From contig AEZC01000012.1 in NCBI GenBank assembly GCA_000257205.1, forward strand, positions 1 through 42,872: 42,872 nt of DNA. The letters are read 5' to 3'. This DNA comes from Vibrio ordalii ATCC 33509 (GTDB taxonomy: Bacteria; Pseudomonadota; Gammaproteobacteria; Enterobacterales; Vibrionaceae). Made by a program: the position numbers and the translations under genes. Positions 1-8,979 of this stretch are shown piece by piece (the first letter of the stretch is position 1; the number at the start of each line of letters is the position of its first letter). The notes below the pieces were generated by a model. It searched no databases. It was not told the origin of the DNA and saw only the letters and a list, made by a program, of their open reading frames with translations.

Positions 1-683
1 ACAATGATTGCGCCTTGTAAGCCAAGGCTATTCTCAATCTGTAACAGCTCTGCCACACCGGCGCTGACCAAGGTCACAGTTAAGGCCAGCGAGCTAGCAA
101 ACGCGGCCAACGTACCAAAAATCGACAATAGATCGATACTTTTTGCCACCAAAGGATGGTCACCCACTACCGAAGAACACAAACTGGAAACTTTTAACGT
201 GCGCTTTTTTTGTACATAAAATGCGTAAGCAAACGGAATCGCTGGAAAGCAGTAAATCGCCCAGCCTGTAATGCCCCAATGAAAAATAGAGTAGGTAACG
301 GCCCATGCCGCAGCAGGATAACTATTGGGCTCAGCAAATAACGGCGGAGATTGTAAGTAATACATCGGTTCACCTATCGCCCAGTAAATGAGTGACGCTC
401 CAACGCCAGCGGTAAAAATCATCCCACCGTAAGAAAAATTACTGTATTCGGTCTTTTCTTCACCTAAACGAATGCGGCCGTATTTCGAACACGCCAGCCA
501 CAGTAAAAAAACCACTAACGCCAAACTTGCCATCTGTACTAACCAGCCAAACCAGTGACTCACCCAGCCCATAGCTTGCGCCGCCATCGCTTGAGAGATG
601 GCTGGATAAAGCGCAGACACCGTTAACAAAACAAGCACTAACGCAATCGCAGGAAAAGCCAATCCATAATTAAGATTTTTCAA
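1..683 (-). CDS. BCCT family transporter, N-terminal part (cut by window edge)
   Basis: The first ~227 residues of a sodium- or proton-coupled carrier of the betaine/carnitine/choline family in the inner membrane. The reading frame stays open to base 1, so the C-terminal half lies outside. Family marks seen: the segment TAGVGASLIYWAIGEP (family consensus around G-GVGA and W-EP) and FHWGITGWAIYC. Several hydrophobic segments are present. The start is a TTG at 683 with a strong GGAGG ribosome site at 691-695; no ATG fits better. The start lies 14 bases inside the end of mmuM, so the two genes are translationally coupled. This suggests a methylated sulfonium or betaine substrate such as S-methylmethionine or DMSP. 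The substrate is inference only. Confidence 0.85.
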   Translation of the reverse strand, partial: MKNLNYGLAFPAIALVLVLLTVSALYPAISQAMAAQAMGWVSHWFGWLVQMASLALVVFLLWLACSKYGRIRLGEEKTEYSNFSYGGMIFTAGVGASLIYWAIGEPMYYLQSPPLFAEPNSYPAAAWAVTYSIFHWGITGWAIYCFPAIPFAYAFYVQKKRTLKVSSLCSSVVGDHPLVAKSIDLLSIFGTLAAFASSLALTVTLVSAGVAELLQIENSLGLQGAII

Positions 684-1569
684 AACTGCGCCTCCATTCA
701 TAAAGTGCTTGAATATGGCGAGGGGTGATGCCGCAACATCCGCCGATCACGGTTGCACCGAGGGCATACCACTGCTTGGCAAATGCGAGATAATCTTCTG
801 CACTAAACTCACGCATGGCTTGTACGGTTTCGTTGGCAGCGTGATCCGATTTAATCGGCGTAAAACTGTTTGCATAAACGCCGATTTCAATCTTTTGCGC
901 TCGGCCTTCCAACACGGTTTTCGCCTGTTGAATGGCATCAGCCATCACCTCAGGTATTGAGCAGTTAAAGAAAATGCCCGCCCCACCCGCAGAGCAGATT
1001 TGTTCTGCCGCTTCAGAGACCGACTGCCCAGAACGCAATTGTGCGATATTAGTGTCATCTTTCAGAGTCAGTGCGTAATAGCAAGGCTTGGTTGATGAGG
1101 CAAACACCGATTGAATCATGCTCAACTCTTCTAAACTGGCAATCGTCTCCGCCAACCAGACGTCCACATAAGGATCTTGTGCTTGATACAAAGTGAGTGA
1201 AATCGCTCGCGCGACTTCGGCTTGAAAGAGATCAGGCCGATAGCTTCCCATCGCCGGTGGCATAGAACCCGCCACTAAAATCGGACGTTCTGACTGTTGT
1301 GCTACTTCCGCAGCAATCTGCGCGGCTAAGCTCGCCAACCTTGCACCATCGGTTTGATATAGTGACTCGCCCAAGTGAAAAGGGACACACGCATAGCTAT
1401 TCACCGTGATGATGTCGGCACCGCTATCAATAAATCCTTGGTGAGCTAAACGAACATGTTGTGGAGATTCAATCAGCGCTTGCGCGCTCCAAAGTGGCTG
1501 AGAAAAAGGAGCGCCAATTCTTTTTAATTCACGCCCCATGCCACCATCAAGAAGGGTTAATTTGCTCAT
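670..1569 (-). CDS. mmuM: Homocysteine S-methyltransferase
   Basis: Transfers a methyl group from S-methylmethionine (or another methyl sulfonium donor) to homocysteine, giving methionine, in the cytoplasm. The 299-residue length matches the family. N-terminal LLDGGMGREL is the usual first strand of the barrel. The zinc/thiolate cysteines are visible as FFNCS in the middle and VIGGCCGITPRHI near the C terminus. Starts at ATG 1569. Its 3' end overlaps the start of the BCCT transporter, so donor uptake and methyl transfer appear to be one operon. In E. coli the analogous operon uses an unrelated amino-acid permease, MmuP. No MetJ boxes or SAM riboswitch were recognised upstream. Confidence 0.9.
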   Translation of the reverse strand: MSKLTLLDGGMGRELKRIGAPFSQPLWSAQALIESPQHVRLAHQGFIDSGADIITVNSYACVPFHLGESLYQTDGARLASLAAQIAAEVAQQSERPILVAGSMPPAMGSYRPDLFQAEVARAISLTLYQAQDPYVDVWLAETIASLEELSMIQSVFASSTKPCYYALTLKDDTNIAQLRSGQSVSEAAEQICSAGGAGIFFNCSIPEVMADAIQQAKTVLEGRAQKIEIGVYANSFTPIKSDHAANETVQAMREFSAEDYLAFAKQWYALGATVIGGCCGITPRHIQALYEWRRSFEKS

Positions 1570-1723
1570 AATATCGTATCCATAATGCTTTATTGGTCAG
1601 TGCCATTGAAGCATACTGTGAGCAAGATCATAGTGAATAACATTGAAGTGCAATATGAATTTTATTCAAGTAAGTGACTTGATTTATCTATTCTTTTTCG
1701 CAAGGTCATTATCTGTTATTCAG

Positions 1724-1747
1724 GCTGTCATTCGTGCTGTCATTCGT
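1724..1747. repeat. Two tandem copies of a 12-bp unit
   Basis: The unit GCTGTCATTCGT occurs twice back to back between the divergently read regions upstream of mmuM and downstream of the ferric-reductase-like gene. It could be a regulator site or slippage product. No function can be assigned. Confidence 0.6.
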
Positions 1748-1783
1748 AAAAAACATTGGGCTTGGTCATTTCACAACAAATAC

Positions 1784-3115
1784 TCAACGCATCATAAACA
1801 ACTCTTCATGGAACTGAGTTTCAACGTCTACATGGTAAGGCTTCAACGCCTGTTTTAAAGTCCGTGAAAAGGCAACATGGCCACAAAAGAAAAACTCAAA
1901 ACCGCTTAAATCACCACACTGGCGAGCAATAGTCTCGGCAGATAAATGCGGGTCAATGCTTGAATCAATCACGGTGAGGGAGACACCCGCACGCAATGCT
2001 TTCTGCTTAAGCTCATCACACAGGGCTTGCTCTGCATGGTGGCAGCAGAAAAACAGATAAGTAGCCGGATGCGCTTTTACCGTATGTAAATAATCTAACC
2101 CAGCCATAAATGGAGCGATGCCGACACCGCCACCAATCCAGACTTGTGGCCTATCACTATAAAACTCAAATCGTCCATATGGGCCTTCGACCTCAATCGG
2201 CTCACCCACGGTAATTCTCTTGTGAAGGCCAGTGGTAAAATCGCCAAGCTCTTTAATCAAAAATCGCAGCTCATTAGCCTTATTGTACGAAGCAATAGTA
2301 AACGGATGTGGCTCTTCGCCAACAAAACTCAAATAAGCAAACTGCCCTGCTTTATGTCCGGGCCAAGGTTTCTCCATCTTAATTCTTAAATCTAACGTTT
2401 GGCTCGCTGCGCAGTAGTGGCATGCGCTAATCTTCGCTGAATAACGTGCATTTCGGCCCACAAATCCAAGCAAACTGTAGATTGCTGCCGCCGAGCCAAG
2501 CGCAATAAACATCAACACTAACCAATAAATCGGCCAGCCCCAATACGCCTTTTTCAACAATAATACCGAATGCCCAGCCAACAAAAGGTACACCACCGTC
2601 ATCAAACGGTGCGATAAACGAAACGGTTTGTATTTAATGGTTAGCCACAGTGATACCCCCACCAGCAGCAATAATGAGTAGAACCCCCACTCGCCAATGG
2701 CTAACCCAATCGGGCGCATCTCTTTTACCCAAAGCGCAAAACCCGACAAGTTCCCCTGTGGGCCAGAGCCATTGAGCAGATTAGGTTTAGTCAGGAGCTC
2801 AAGTGCGATCATCCATTTCGGTATCTGGTAACAAAGCCAGTGAAATAAACCAAGCAACGTAGCCGAAATGCCCAGCCATTTGTGTATCCGATAACCTTTA
2901 TCGATTCCTTGTGTCCACTGTTCAACAAGGGGCAAACGAAGCGCCAGTACCATAGCCAATGACATCGCCACAATGGCCAAAATGCCTGACCACTGGATAA
3001 AAGCCGATCGCCATTGAAACAGGTTTTGAGACACAAAAAACGTTGGCTCGGCCTGTATCCAGAGTACCGAAACCACGGCCATAATCATTAAAACCATTTT
3101 GCTTGCTCTGTTCAT
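1784..3115 (-). CDS. Ferric-reductase-like transmembrane flavoprotein
   Basis: Predicted inner-membrane oxidoreductase that moves electrons from NAD(P)H through FAD and heme across the membrane. The N-terminal ~220 residues form about six hydrophobic helices, with histidines in the segments LGLFHW and LAGHSV typical of heme ligation (Ferric_reduct-type). The C-terminal ~220 residues form a ferredoxin-reductase module: HPFTIAS for flavin binding, WIGGGVGIAPFMAGL for the nucleotide, and a late FFFCGH motif. The ATG at 3115 is taken as start; the frame extends to a TTG at 3157 but the extra 14 residues look unlikely. The family includes ferric reductases and MsrQ-like proteins, so the true acceptor is not known from sequence. 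Confidence 0.8.
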   Translation of the reverse strand: MNRASKMVLMIMAVVSVLWIQAEPTFFVSQNLFQWRSAFIQWSGILAIVAMSLAMVLALRLPLVEQWTQGIDKGYRIHKWLGISATLLGLFHWLCYQIPKWMIALELLTKPNLLNGSGPQGNLSGFALWVKEMRPIGLAIGEWGFYSLLLLVGVSLWLTIKYKPFRLSHRLMTVVYLLLAGHSVLLLKKAYWGWPIYWLVLMFIALGSAAAIYSLLGFVGRNARYSAKISACHYCAASQTLDLRIKMEKPWPGHKAGQFAYLSFVGEEPHPFTIASYNKANELRFLIKELGDFTTGLHKRITVGEPIEVEGPYGRFEFYSDRPQVWIGGGVGIAPFMAGLDYLHTVKAHPATYLFFCCHHAEQALCDELKQKALRAGVSLTVIDSSIDPHLSAETIARQCGDLSGFEFFFCGHVAFSRTLKQALKPYHVDVETQFHEELFMMR

Positions 3116-3351
3116 CACAATAACCACTAAAATAGAAAGGTTATATAAGAGTAACAATCACAACGTAAAGTAGATGAAGTAACAAGTAAATCTGTGTAAA
3201 GACGGCAATCCAAGCTCTTTAAGCGCTTATCCTTTTCATTGAACGAAGAGAGACCGGGCCGAACAAACAGTGTTGAACTTCCGCACGATAATCTTAGGGA
3301 GGGTCACTGAATTCTGTTAGAATGCGGCCCCTTCAACTAGCGTGTCGAGAA

Positions 3352-3450
3352 ATGTTGATCCGTAAAAGCACGCGGTTTGAAGATAAAATCAGCGCAAAAC
3401 ATACACCTCAACTGGCCTCAGTGAGCGAACTACTTAGGAACTCGTTATGA
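3352..3450 (+). CDS. Possible 32-residue upstream ORF coupled to the VF530 gene
   Basis: An ATG at 3352 opens a 32-codon frame ending in TGA at 3448-3450. That stop overlaps the ATG of the next gene as ATGA. The ribosome site ahead of it is poor and no domain is recognised. It could be a leader peptide or chance. The rest of the 3158-3351 region shows a possible extended -10 (TGTTAGAAT near 3316-3324) and nothing else recognised. Confidence 0.25.
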   Translation: MLIRKSTRFEDKISAKHTPQLASVSELLRNSL

Positions 3451-3860
3451 TGACTGAAGAAGAAAGAATTGAATTACAAAGAAATAACCCATTACACGGT
3501 CTTAAGTTGGAAACTTTATTGCAAGAGCTCGTGGATTTTTACGGTTGGGATATTCTCGATACGGCGATGCGTTTTAACTGCTTCCATACCAACCCATCGG
3601 TTGCCAGTAGCGTGAAATATCTCAATAAAACCGATTGGGCGAGAGAGAAAGTAGAAAACTTCTACCTCTATCGCTTCAAACGTATGCCACGCGCTTCAGC
3701 TGAAGAGTATGATCTGCCACCGCGCGCGCGCACTTTCCCACACGGCCTTAAACCTAAAGAGCCCATGGAGCTGACGGTTGATTCCATTTTAAACTCACAG
3801 GCTAAAGCGGCTTCTGCCCATAAAGAGCGTTCCGCACGTAACCGTTCGTTTCGTCGTTAA
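3447..3860 (+). CDS. VF530 family (DUF2132) DNA-binding protein
   Basis: A 137-residue protein whose N-terminal ~75 residues match the VF530 family: NNPLHGLKLETLLQELVDFYGW followed closely by INC-type FNCFHTNPSVASSVKYL and the tryptophan-containing TDWAR. The family is named after a V. fischeri protein with a solved small-domain structure and DNA-binding activity. The C-terminal tail (from about residue 85) is basic, ending RSARNRSFRR, consistent with nucleic-acid contact. The start at 3447 has AGGA seven bases ahead; a second ATG follows directly. Its role in the cell is not established. Confidence 0.8.
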   Translation: MMTEEERIELQRNNPLHGLKLETLLQELVDFYGWDILDTAMRFNCFHTNPSVASSVKYLNKTDWAREKVENFYLYRFKRMPRASAEEYDLPPRARTFPHGLKPKEPMELTVDSILNSQAKAASAHKERSARNRSFRR

Positions 3861-3866
3861 AAAGCG

Positions 3867-3994
3867 ATATACCCAAACAACTTGGAGTTGTAGGTAGGCG
3901 GCAAGTGAGTGAGTCCCCATGAGCATAGGCAAACTATGTGATTGGGGTGAACGAACGTAGCCAACACCACTGCAGCTTCAAGTAGGAAGGGGAT
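3867..3994. repeat. ERIC / intergenic repeat unit (~127 bp)
   Basis: The stretch carries the recognisable ERIC pattern: TATACCC at the left end, GGCAAGTGAGTGAGTCCCC, the central GTGATTGGGGTGAACGAACG, GTAGCCAAC, then CAGCTTCAAGTA near the right end. It forms a large imperfect palindrome. It sits just after the stop of the VF530 gene, between two convergent genes, the usual intergenic place for such elements. Confidence 0.85.
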
Positions 3995-4034
3995 AAGTAC
4001 AAGGACACCGAATCTAAGCCCGTGCGCCATAAAC

Positions 4035-4085
4035 GTAAAACCCAACCTTGAACTTAACATTTCAAGCGTTGGGAATTCGTTTTAC
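4035..4085. other. Imperfect inverted repeat between convergent genes
   Basis: GTAAAACCCAACCTTGAA at 4035-4052 pairs with TTCAAGCGTTGGG...GTTTTAC at 4061-4085, with a five-base bulge and a one-base bulge on the right arm. It may act as a bidirectional hairpin terminator between the VF530 and TM2 genes or be part of a longer repeat tail next to the ERIC element. Confidence 0.45.
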
Positions 4086-4115
4086 AGACGGATTAAACGT
4101 CAAAATATCAGCATC

Positions 4116-4556
4116 TTAGAACCAATCTTTACGTCCAGTCACATAGGTTTTCTCAAAGTCTTCATCTGATTTAGTGAGATAAATAATAAACTCAACAAAA
4201 GCGATGATACCGACAACGATCGAAGGCAAACCAAGTAGTACAAAACCCAATAAGAATGCCAGCAACATGATGAAGCCTTGCTTGGTATATCCTAAGTAAA
4301 ACTTATGTGCACCTAGCGCCCCAAAGAAAAACGCAAGCAACGCGGCGGTAATTTTTTTCGAAGAACCTACGCTAGCAGGTATCAGATAAATAGCCTTCGC
4401 TTGTTCATTTTCCACAGAAAAATCTACAGCCATTCCTGATTTAGGCAGTGCCCCTGTCTTCCATTCATTCATGTTGAGTGGATAGCGAACCCCGTCTTCG
4501 CCGGAGATTAACCCAGTTCGATCCAACTCGTTGAAATCGATTATGGTGCCTTTCAT
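4116..4556 (-). CDS. TM2 domain membrane protein with N-terminal cold-shock-like segment
   Basis: A 146-residue protein. Residues 1-60 (MKGTIIDFNELDRTGLISGE then DGVRYPL) look like a small beta-barrel of the cold-shock type, where a K-G-x-I...G-x-I pattern is followed by an acidic-rich loop. Residues ~68-125 are a TM2 domain: GALGAHKFYLGYTKQGF between two membrane helices, then a second hydrophobic hairpin. TM2 proteins are small membrane proteins of unknown function. Starts at ATG 4556. It lies downstream of hsdR on the same strand with ~100 bases between and no clear terminator. It may be the first core gene after the island. Confidence 0.75.
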   Translation of the reverse strand: MKGTIIDFNELDRTGLISGEDGVRYPLNMNEWKTGALPKSGMAVDFSVENEQAKAIYLIPASVGSSKKITAALLAFFFGALGAHKFYLGYTKQGFIMLLAFLLGFVLLGLPSIVVGIIAFVEFIIYLTKSDEDFEKTYVTGRKDWF

Positions 4557-4654
4557 TTACTTATACCTCAAATAGTTAAGAGTAGAGTATTGTTGTCAAA
4601 CAACTAAAATATGCGCAGCATCTGCCACGCGTTGAGTGCTGGACTGGACATTGA

Positions 4655-7600
4655 TTACTGATACCACCCATCTGCCAACACTTCGGCTTGCTCTAGCACC
4701 AGCTTAATCGCTTCTTCTGCGGCATCGGGTGGGTACTTCCAGCGGCGTAATAAGCGACGCACTAAGTTACGCATCCGCGCCCGCACGCTTTCACGTTTCT
4801 GCCAGTCTACCGTAGCAGAATTACGCAGTTGGTGAGTCAGTTCAATCGCCAGTTTGCGTAAGTTATCATCGCCTAAGGTGCGTACTGAAGCTTCATTAGC
4901 GATCAGCGCGCGGTAAAAGGCGATTTCATCCGGAGTGAGATTAAGCTTATCCATCATCTCTGAATCGGCTTGCATCTCTTTCGCCCACTGGATTAGCTCT
5001 TCAATCACCTGCGCGGTTTCAATACTGCGGTTATGGTACTTTTGCAGAGTCGACATGATGCGTTCTGAGTATTTCTTCTCTTGCACCACATCGTTTTTCA
5101 TCCGCGCTTTCACTTCATCACGCAGCAATTTTTCCAGTAACTCCACCGCAAGGTTGCGCTCTTTCATGTGCTTCACATCTTCAAGAAACTCTTCGGAGAG
5201 CAAACCTATGTTTGGCTTATCCAGCCCCACGGTTTTAAAAATGTCATCCACGCCATCGGCCACAATCGCGTTATTGAGGATTTGGCGCAGGGCAGAGTTT
5301 CGCAGCTCATCACTGCGCTTTTTATCGACCGTCGAGTACTTCAAAAAAGCGGTTTTGATTGCACCATAGAAGGCGATTTCATGGCGATAGCCATTCACTT
5401 CATCCAACGTACTGCACAGCGAGAAGGCTTTCATCATCGCCGCCATCACATCAAGAAAACGGCGTTTACCATCGCGAACTTGCTCACCTTTGCTGTTCCG
5501 GTGGCAAAGCCCTGAGATGTGGTTGACTGCCCCCGGCAGCAATTGCAGCGGCCGAGTTTCAAAATCAGGGCGATAGTTAAACACCTCACCATCCACTGGC
5601 GTGGCAAACATGCCGCGGATAATATCGATTTTTTCCATGAAGACGGCGAAAGCTTCAGCGGTATCAACGGTCGGTTTGCCTTTGCCTTGGCTATTGGTGT
5701 AAGTCTTGAGGGCGTTTTTAAGCTCATTTGCAATGCCAATATAGTCGACCACCAAACCGCCGGGTTTATCCTTAAAGACTCGGTTCACCCGGGCAATTGC
5801 CTGCATCAGGTTATGACCTTTCATCGGTTTGTCGATATACATGGTATGACAACATGGCGCATCAAAGCCCGTTAGCCACATATCTCGCACAATCACCAAT
5901 TGCAGTTCGTCATCGGTATTTTTATACCGTTTCTCAAAGAGCTTCTTGGTTTTCTTATCATGAATATGCGGCTGCATTTTGGCCTTATCAGCGGCGCTGC
6001 CGGTCATGACAATTTTGATTGCGCCTTTGGCGGGATCATCGTTATGCCACTCAGGTTTAATTGCCACAATCGCATCGTATAAATCGACGCAAATCTCTCG
6101 GCTCATGGCGACAATCATCGCCTTGCCCGGAAAGGTTTCACAGCGAGTGGTAAAGTGCTCAACGAGATCTTTCGCTACCTGTTTGATTCTTGTCTCGGCA
6201 CCCACCAGTTTTTCCAGTGCTGACCATTGTGATTTTATTTTCTCGCGACTTTCCGTTTCTTCGTCTTCGCCAATTTCTTCCTCAACTTGATCGTTAAGCG
6301 CTTCGATTTCATCTTGATTAATATCGAGCTTGGCGAGGCGCGATTCGTAGTAGATAGGCACAGTTGCGCCATCATCGACCGCATCTTGAATATCGTAAAT
6401 GGAAACATAGCCACCAAACACACCGCGAGTATCTTTATCGTCTAGCGATATGGGTGTGCCGGTAAAACCAATAAAGGCCGCATTGGGCAGTGCATCACGC
6501 ATGTACTTGGAATAGCCATACACATAACGCTGGCCGACAACATGGCCATCCTCGTCTTTGACATCGACCAAACGTGCTTTATTGCCATACTGACTGCGGT
6601 GCGCCTCATCAGACACCACCACGATATTCGAGCGCTCTGAAAGGATAGGATGCGCCGTTTCGTCATCGAGCAATGCAAACTTTTGTACCGTAGTGAAGAT
6701 GATGCCACCAGACTGACGATTGAGCAGTAACTCGCGCAATGCATCACGGTCGGTGGCTTGTTGCGGGATTTGCTTTAAGGTTTCTTGCGCCATAGTAAAG
6801 GTGTTAAATAGCTGACCATCTAGGTCGTTACGGTCCGTCACCACCACTAAGGTTGGGTTATTCATCTCCGGCTGTTGCAGCAACTTACTGGCGTAGCAGA
6901 CCATCGAAATGCTTTTGCCGCTGCCTTGGGTATGCCACACCACGCCGGCTTTTTTGCTTCCGGGCACCACCGTATTTGCATAATTGGCTCGTGGTTCGGT
7001 TACTTGGTCAGAGGTTGTGGCCGCGATGACCGTCGCTTTCACCGCAGCACGCACGGCATGGAATTGGTGATAACCAGCGATTTTTTTGATGATAGCGCCT
7101 GCGGCTGGATCGCTATGGCCGCCATCATTTTCGAACAGTACAAAGTAGCGAATGTAATCGAGCAACAATTCTGGCTTAAAGAAGCCACGCACCATGGTTT
7201 CTAGTTGGAATTCGAGTAACGGCTTATCGTCTTCGTCCTCGATGGTTTTCCATGGTAAAAAACGCTCTTTGTTCGCGGTAAGCGAGCCGACTCGCGCCGT
7301 CCAGCCATCAGAAATCACCAGCGCTTCATTGAATGCAAACAGATCGGCGATCTCTTGTTTGTAGGTTTGAATTTGATTGTAGGCATTCCAAATATCGGCG
7401 TGGTCATCGGCGGGGTTTTTCAGCTCGATCACCGCCATCGGCAAGCCATTGATAAAAACAATCACATCGGGTCTGCGATTGCCTTTGCTGCCCGTGATGG
7501 TGAACTGATTGACCACTAAGAATTGGTTATTCTCACGGTTGTCAAAATCCATTAATCGAACATGAGTATGCTTGGTCACCCATTGTTCTTGCTCCATTAC

Positions 7601-7903
7601 CGAGTATTCAACAGGCACACCTTCGATTAAATATTGGTGAAAGAGTTTGTTGTTTTTAATCAGTACAGGCGTTGGCGGCGTGGCAACGGTTTTCGCCACT
7701 TCGATTAAGGTGTCACTCGGTACAGTAGGGTTTAAGGTTTCCAATGCCGACACTAACCGCGCTTGCAGTGTAACTTGCTGATAGTTTTCACGCTCGGGCG
7801 TGTCGCCATCCGGTGCAATGTCATAGCCATTTTGGTATTGGTAGCCAAGCGCTTTAAACCAATCAAGGCAGAGCTGTTCTAGCTGGTCTTCTGTAATTTT
7901 CAT
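4655..7903 (-). CDS. hsdR: Type I restriction enzyme, endonuclease/translocase subunit HsdR
   Basis: The motor and nuclease subunit of a type I restriction system; with HsdM and HsdS it pulls DNA past the bound complex and cuts unmethylated DNA. In 1082 residues: a PD-(D/E)xK nuclease site (D146, E160 and K162 in PDVIVF...VIELKN); helicase motor with Walker A GSGKS at 327-331 and DEAH at 432-435; late helicase motif QAIARVNRVF; and a long alpha-helical C-terminal domain. No key residue appears lost. The ATG at 7903 overlaps the fic stop by four bases (ATGA), so hsdR translation depends on the upstream genes. It is the last gene of the operon that starts with hsdM. Confidence 0.95.
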   Translation of the reverse strand: MKITEDQLEQLCLDWFKALGYQYQNGYDIAPDGDTPERENYQQVTLQARLVSALETLNPTVPSDTLIEVAKTVATPPTPVLIKNNKLFHQYLIEGVPVEYSVMEQEQWVTKHTHVRLMDFDNRENNQFLVVNQFTITGSKGNRRPDVIVFINGLPMAVIELKNPADDHADIWNAYNQIQTYKQEIADLFAFNEALVISDGWTARVGSLTANKERFLPWKTIEDEDDKPLLEFQLETMVRGFFKPELLLDYIRYFVLFENDGGHSDPAAGAIIKKIAGYHQFHAVRAAVKATVIAATTSDQVTEPRANYANTVVPGSKKAGVVWHTQGSGKSISMVCYASKLLQQPEMNNPTLVVVTDRNDLDGQLFNTFTMAQETLKQIPQQATDRDALRELLLNRQSGGIIFTTVQKFALLDDETAHPILSERSNIVVVSDEAHRSQYGNKARLVDVKDEDGHVVGQRYVYGYSKYMRDALPNAAFIGFTGTPISLDDKDTRGVFGGYVSIYDIQDAVDDGATVPIYYESRLAKLDINQDEIEALNDQVEEEIGEDEETESREKIKSQWSALEKLVGAETRIKQVAKDLVEHFTTRCETFPGKAMIVAMSREICVDLYDAIVAIKPEWHNDDPAKGAIKIVMTGSAADKAKMQPHIHDKKTKKLFEKRYKNTDDELQLVIVRDMWLTGFDAPCCHTMYIDKPMKGHNLMQAIARVNRVFKDKPGGLVVDYIGIANELKNALKTYTNSQGKGKPTVDTAEAFAVFMEKIDIIRGMFATPVDGEVFNYRPDFETRPLQLLPGAVNHISGLCHRNSKGEQVRDGKRRFLDVMAAMMKAFSLCSTLDEVNGYRHEIAFYGAIKTAFLKYSTVDKKRSDELRNSALRQILNNAIVADGVDDIFKTVGLDKPNIGLLSEEFLEDVKHMKERNLAVELLEKLLRDEVKARMKNDVVQEKKYSERIMSTLQKYHNRSIETAQVIEELIQWAKEMQADSEMMDKLNLTPDEIAFYRALIANEASVRTLGDDNLRKLAIELTHQLRNSATVDWQKRESVRARMRNLVRRLLRRWKYPPDAAEEAIKLVLEQAEVLADGWYQ

Positions 7904-8979
7904 TGTTGTCCTCGTTTCAGCTCATTACCTAAATCGGTGAGTCGGTAACGCTGCGATCGGCTTCTTGGCTTACTAGGCTCGGTCATTTCTATATATCCAG
8001 CTTCCAAGGCTGGTTTTAGGTATCTAGCTGTGAATGATTTACGGTCTTTCAACAGACATGCGCTCTGCAATTGCTCGCGGCTCATCTCCCCATCGATGTG
8101 ACTAAGCAGCAAACTAACTTGGGGGGTATCATGGGGGCTTACTTGAGGGATGTTCTTCGTCTTGGCTTGCTCTAGCTCAAACAAAGCTTGCTTTATCATC
8201 CCCAACATAAACTCGATAACGGCACGGCTGTCTGTTTCAGCCGTGCTTTGATTAATGGCTTGGTAGTATTCCTGCTGATGCTGATAAATTAAATTCTCTA
8301 CGGGTAAAACTGCAAATAGTGGTTGCCAATGGCTCAGTATCAACGTTTGCCAAAGTCTGCCCATTCGGCCGTTACCGTCAGAGAAGGGATGAATAAACTC
8401 AAACTCGTAATGGAATACACAGCTTTTAATGAGTGGATGATCATCACTGGCTTTTAACCAAGCGAACAAGTCACGCATAAGCGTTGGAGTGCGATCAGCA
8501 GGTCGCGCCATATAGATCACTTGACCATCCTTCATCACGCCAACACCACTGTTTCGATATTGCCCTGCCGAATCAATCATCCCCATCATTAAGCACTTGT
8601 GCGCGGCCAGTAAATGAGATTCAGTTTCAGGATGCCAATTCGGTAGCTTCTCGTACACCGCAATCGCATTCTTTGCTTCTTGAACCTCTTTTACGGGTGC
8701 CAGTACCCGTTTACCAGCGAGTATAGCGGTGACTTGCGCTTCCGTTAGCTCGTTACCTTCAATAGCCAATGTTCCGTGAATAGTACGGACTTGGTTTATG
8801 CGCCTTAAACGTAGGTCAATGCCTTGTGAGTGAGTCACAGAGATCTTACCCAACCGTTCACTGATGTCAGCGACTAGCTTTAGTATTGGGTTATTGATGG
8901 TAAATGGAGGCTGCATTAGTTTTTCCACCAACGGTTCGCTGATTTTTGACGTTTCTGAGTTAACGAAGTTAGGTGCCAA
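7900..8979 (-). CDS. Fic family protein (AMPylase type) with N-terminal inhibitory motif and C-terminal winged helix
   Basis: Fic enzymes move a nucleotide (usually AMP) onto hydroxyl groups of target proteins. The full active motif HPFSDGNGRMGR is at residues 197-208, with the catalytic histidine first. TLAIEGN at 70-76 fits the inhibitory helix pattern [S/T]xxxE[G/N] placed N-terminal of the Fic core (class II), so the enzyme is probably self-restrained. The C-terminal ~75 residues look like a winged helix (REQLQSACLLKDRKSFTARY), perhaps for DNA binding or autoregulation. The first in-frame start is TTG 8979; ATG 8916 (MQPPFTINNP, a typical Fic N terminus) is the likely alternative and overlaps the stop of a 43-codon frame as TAATG. 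Ends by ATGA overlap with hsdR. Confidence 0.85.
   Translation of the reverse strand: MAPNFVNSETSKISEPLVEKLMQPPFTINNPILKLVADISERLGKISVTHSQGIDLRLRRINQVRTIHGTLAIEGNELTEAQVTAILAGKRVLAPVKEVQEAKNAIAVYEKLPNWHPETESHLLAAHKCLMMGMIDSAGQYRNSGVGVMKDGQVIYMARPADRTPTLMRDLFAWLKASDDHPLIKSCVFHYEFEFIHPFSDGNGRMGRLWQTLILSHWQPLFAVLPVENLIYQHQQEYYQAINQSTAETDSRAVIEFMLGMIKQALFELEQAKTKNIPQVSPHDTPQVSLLLSHIDGEMSREQLQSACLLKDRKSFTARYLKPALEAGYIEMTEPSKPRSRSQRYRLTDLGNELKRGQQ

Noticed and set aside
1570..1783. SAM riboswitch or MetJ boxes upstream of mmuM
   Set aside because: No AGACGTCT-like tandem boxes or riboswitch core were recognised.
4557..4654. attL copy of the tRNA-Arg 3' end at the far edge of the island
   Set aside because: No stretch resembling the T arm or acceptor end was found, and no integrase gene is present.
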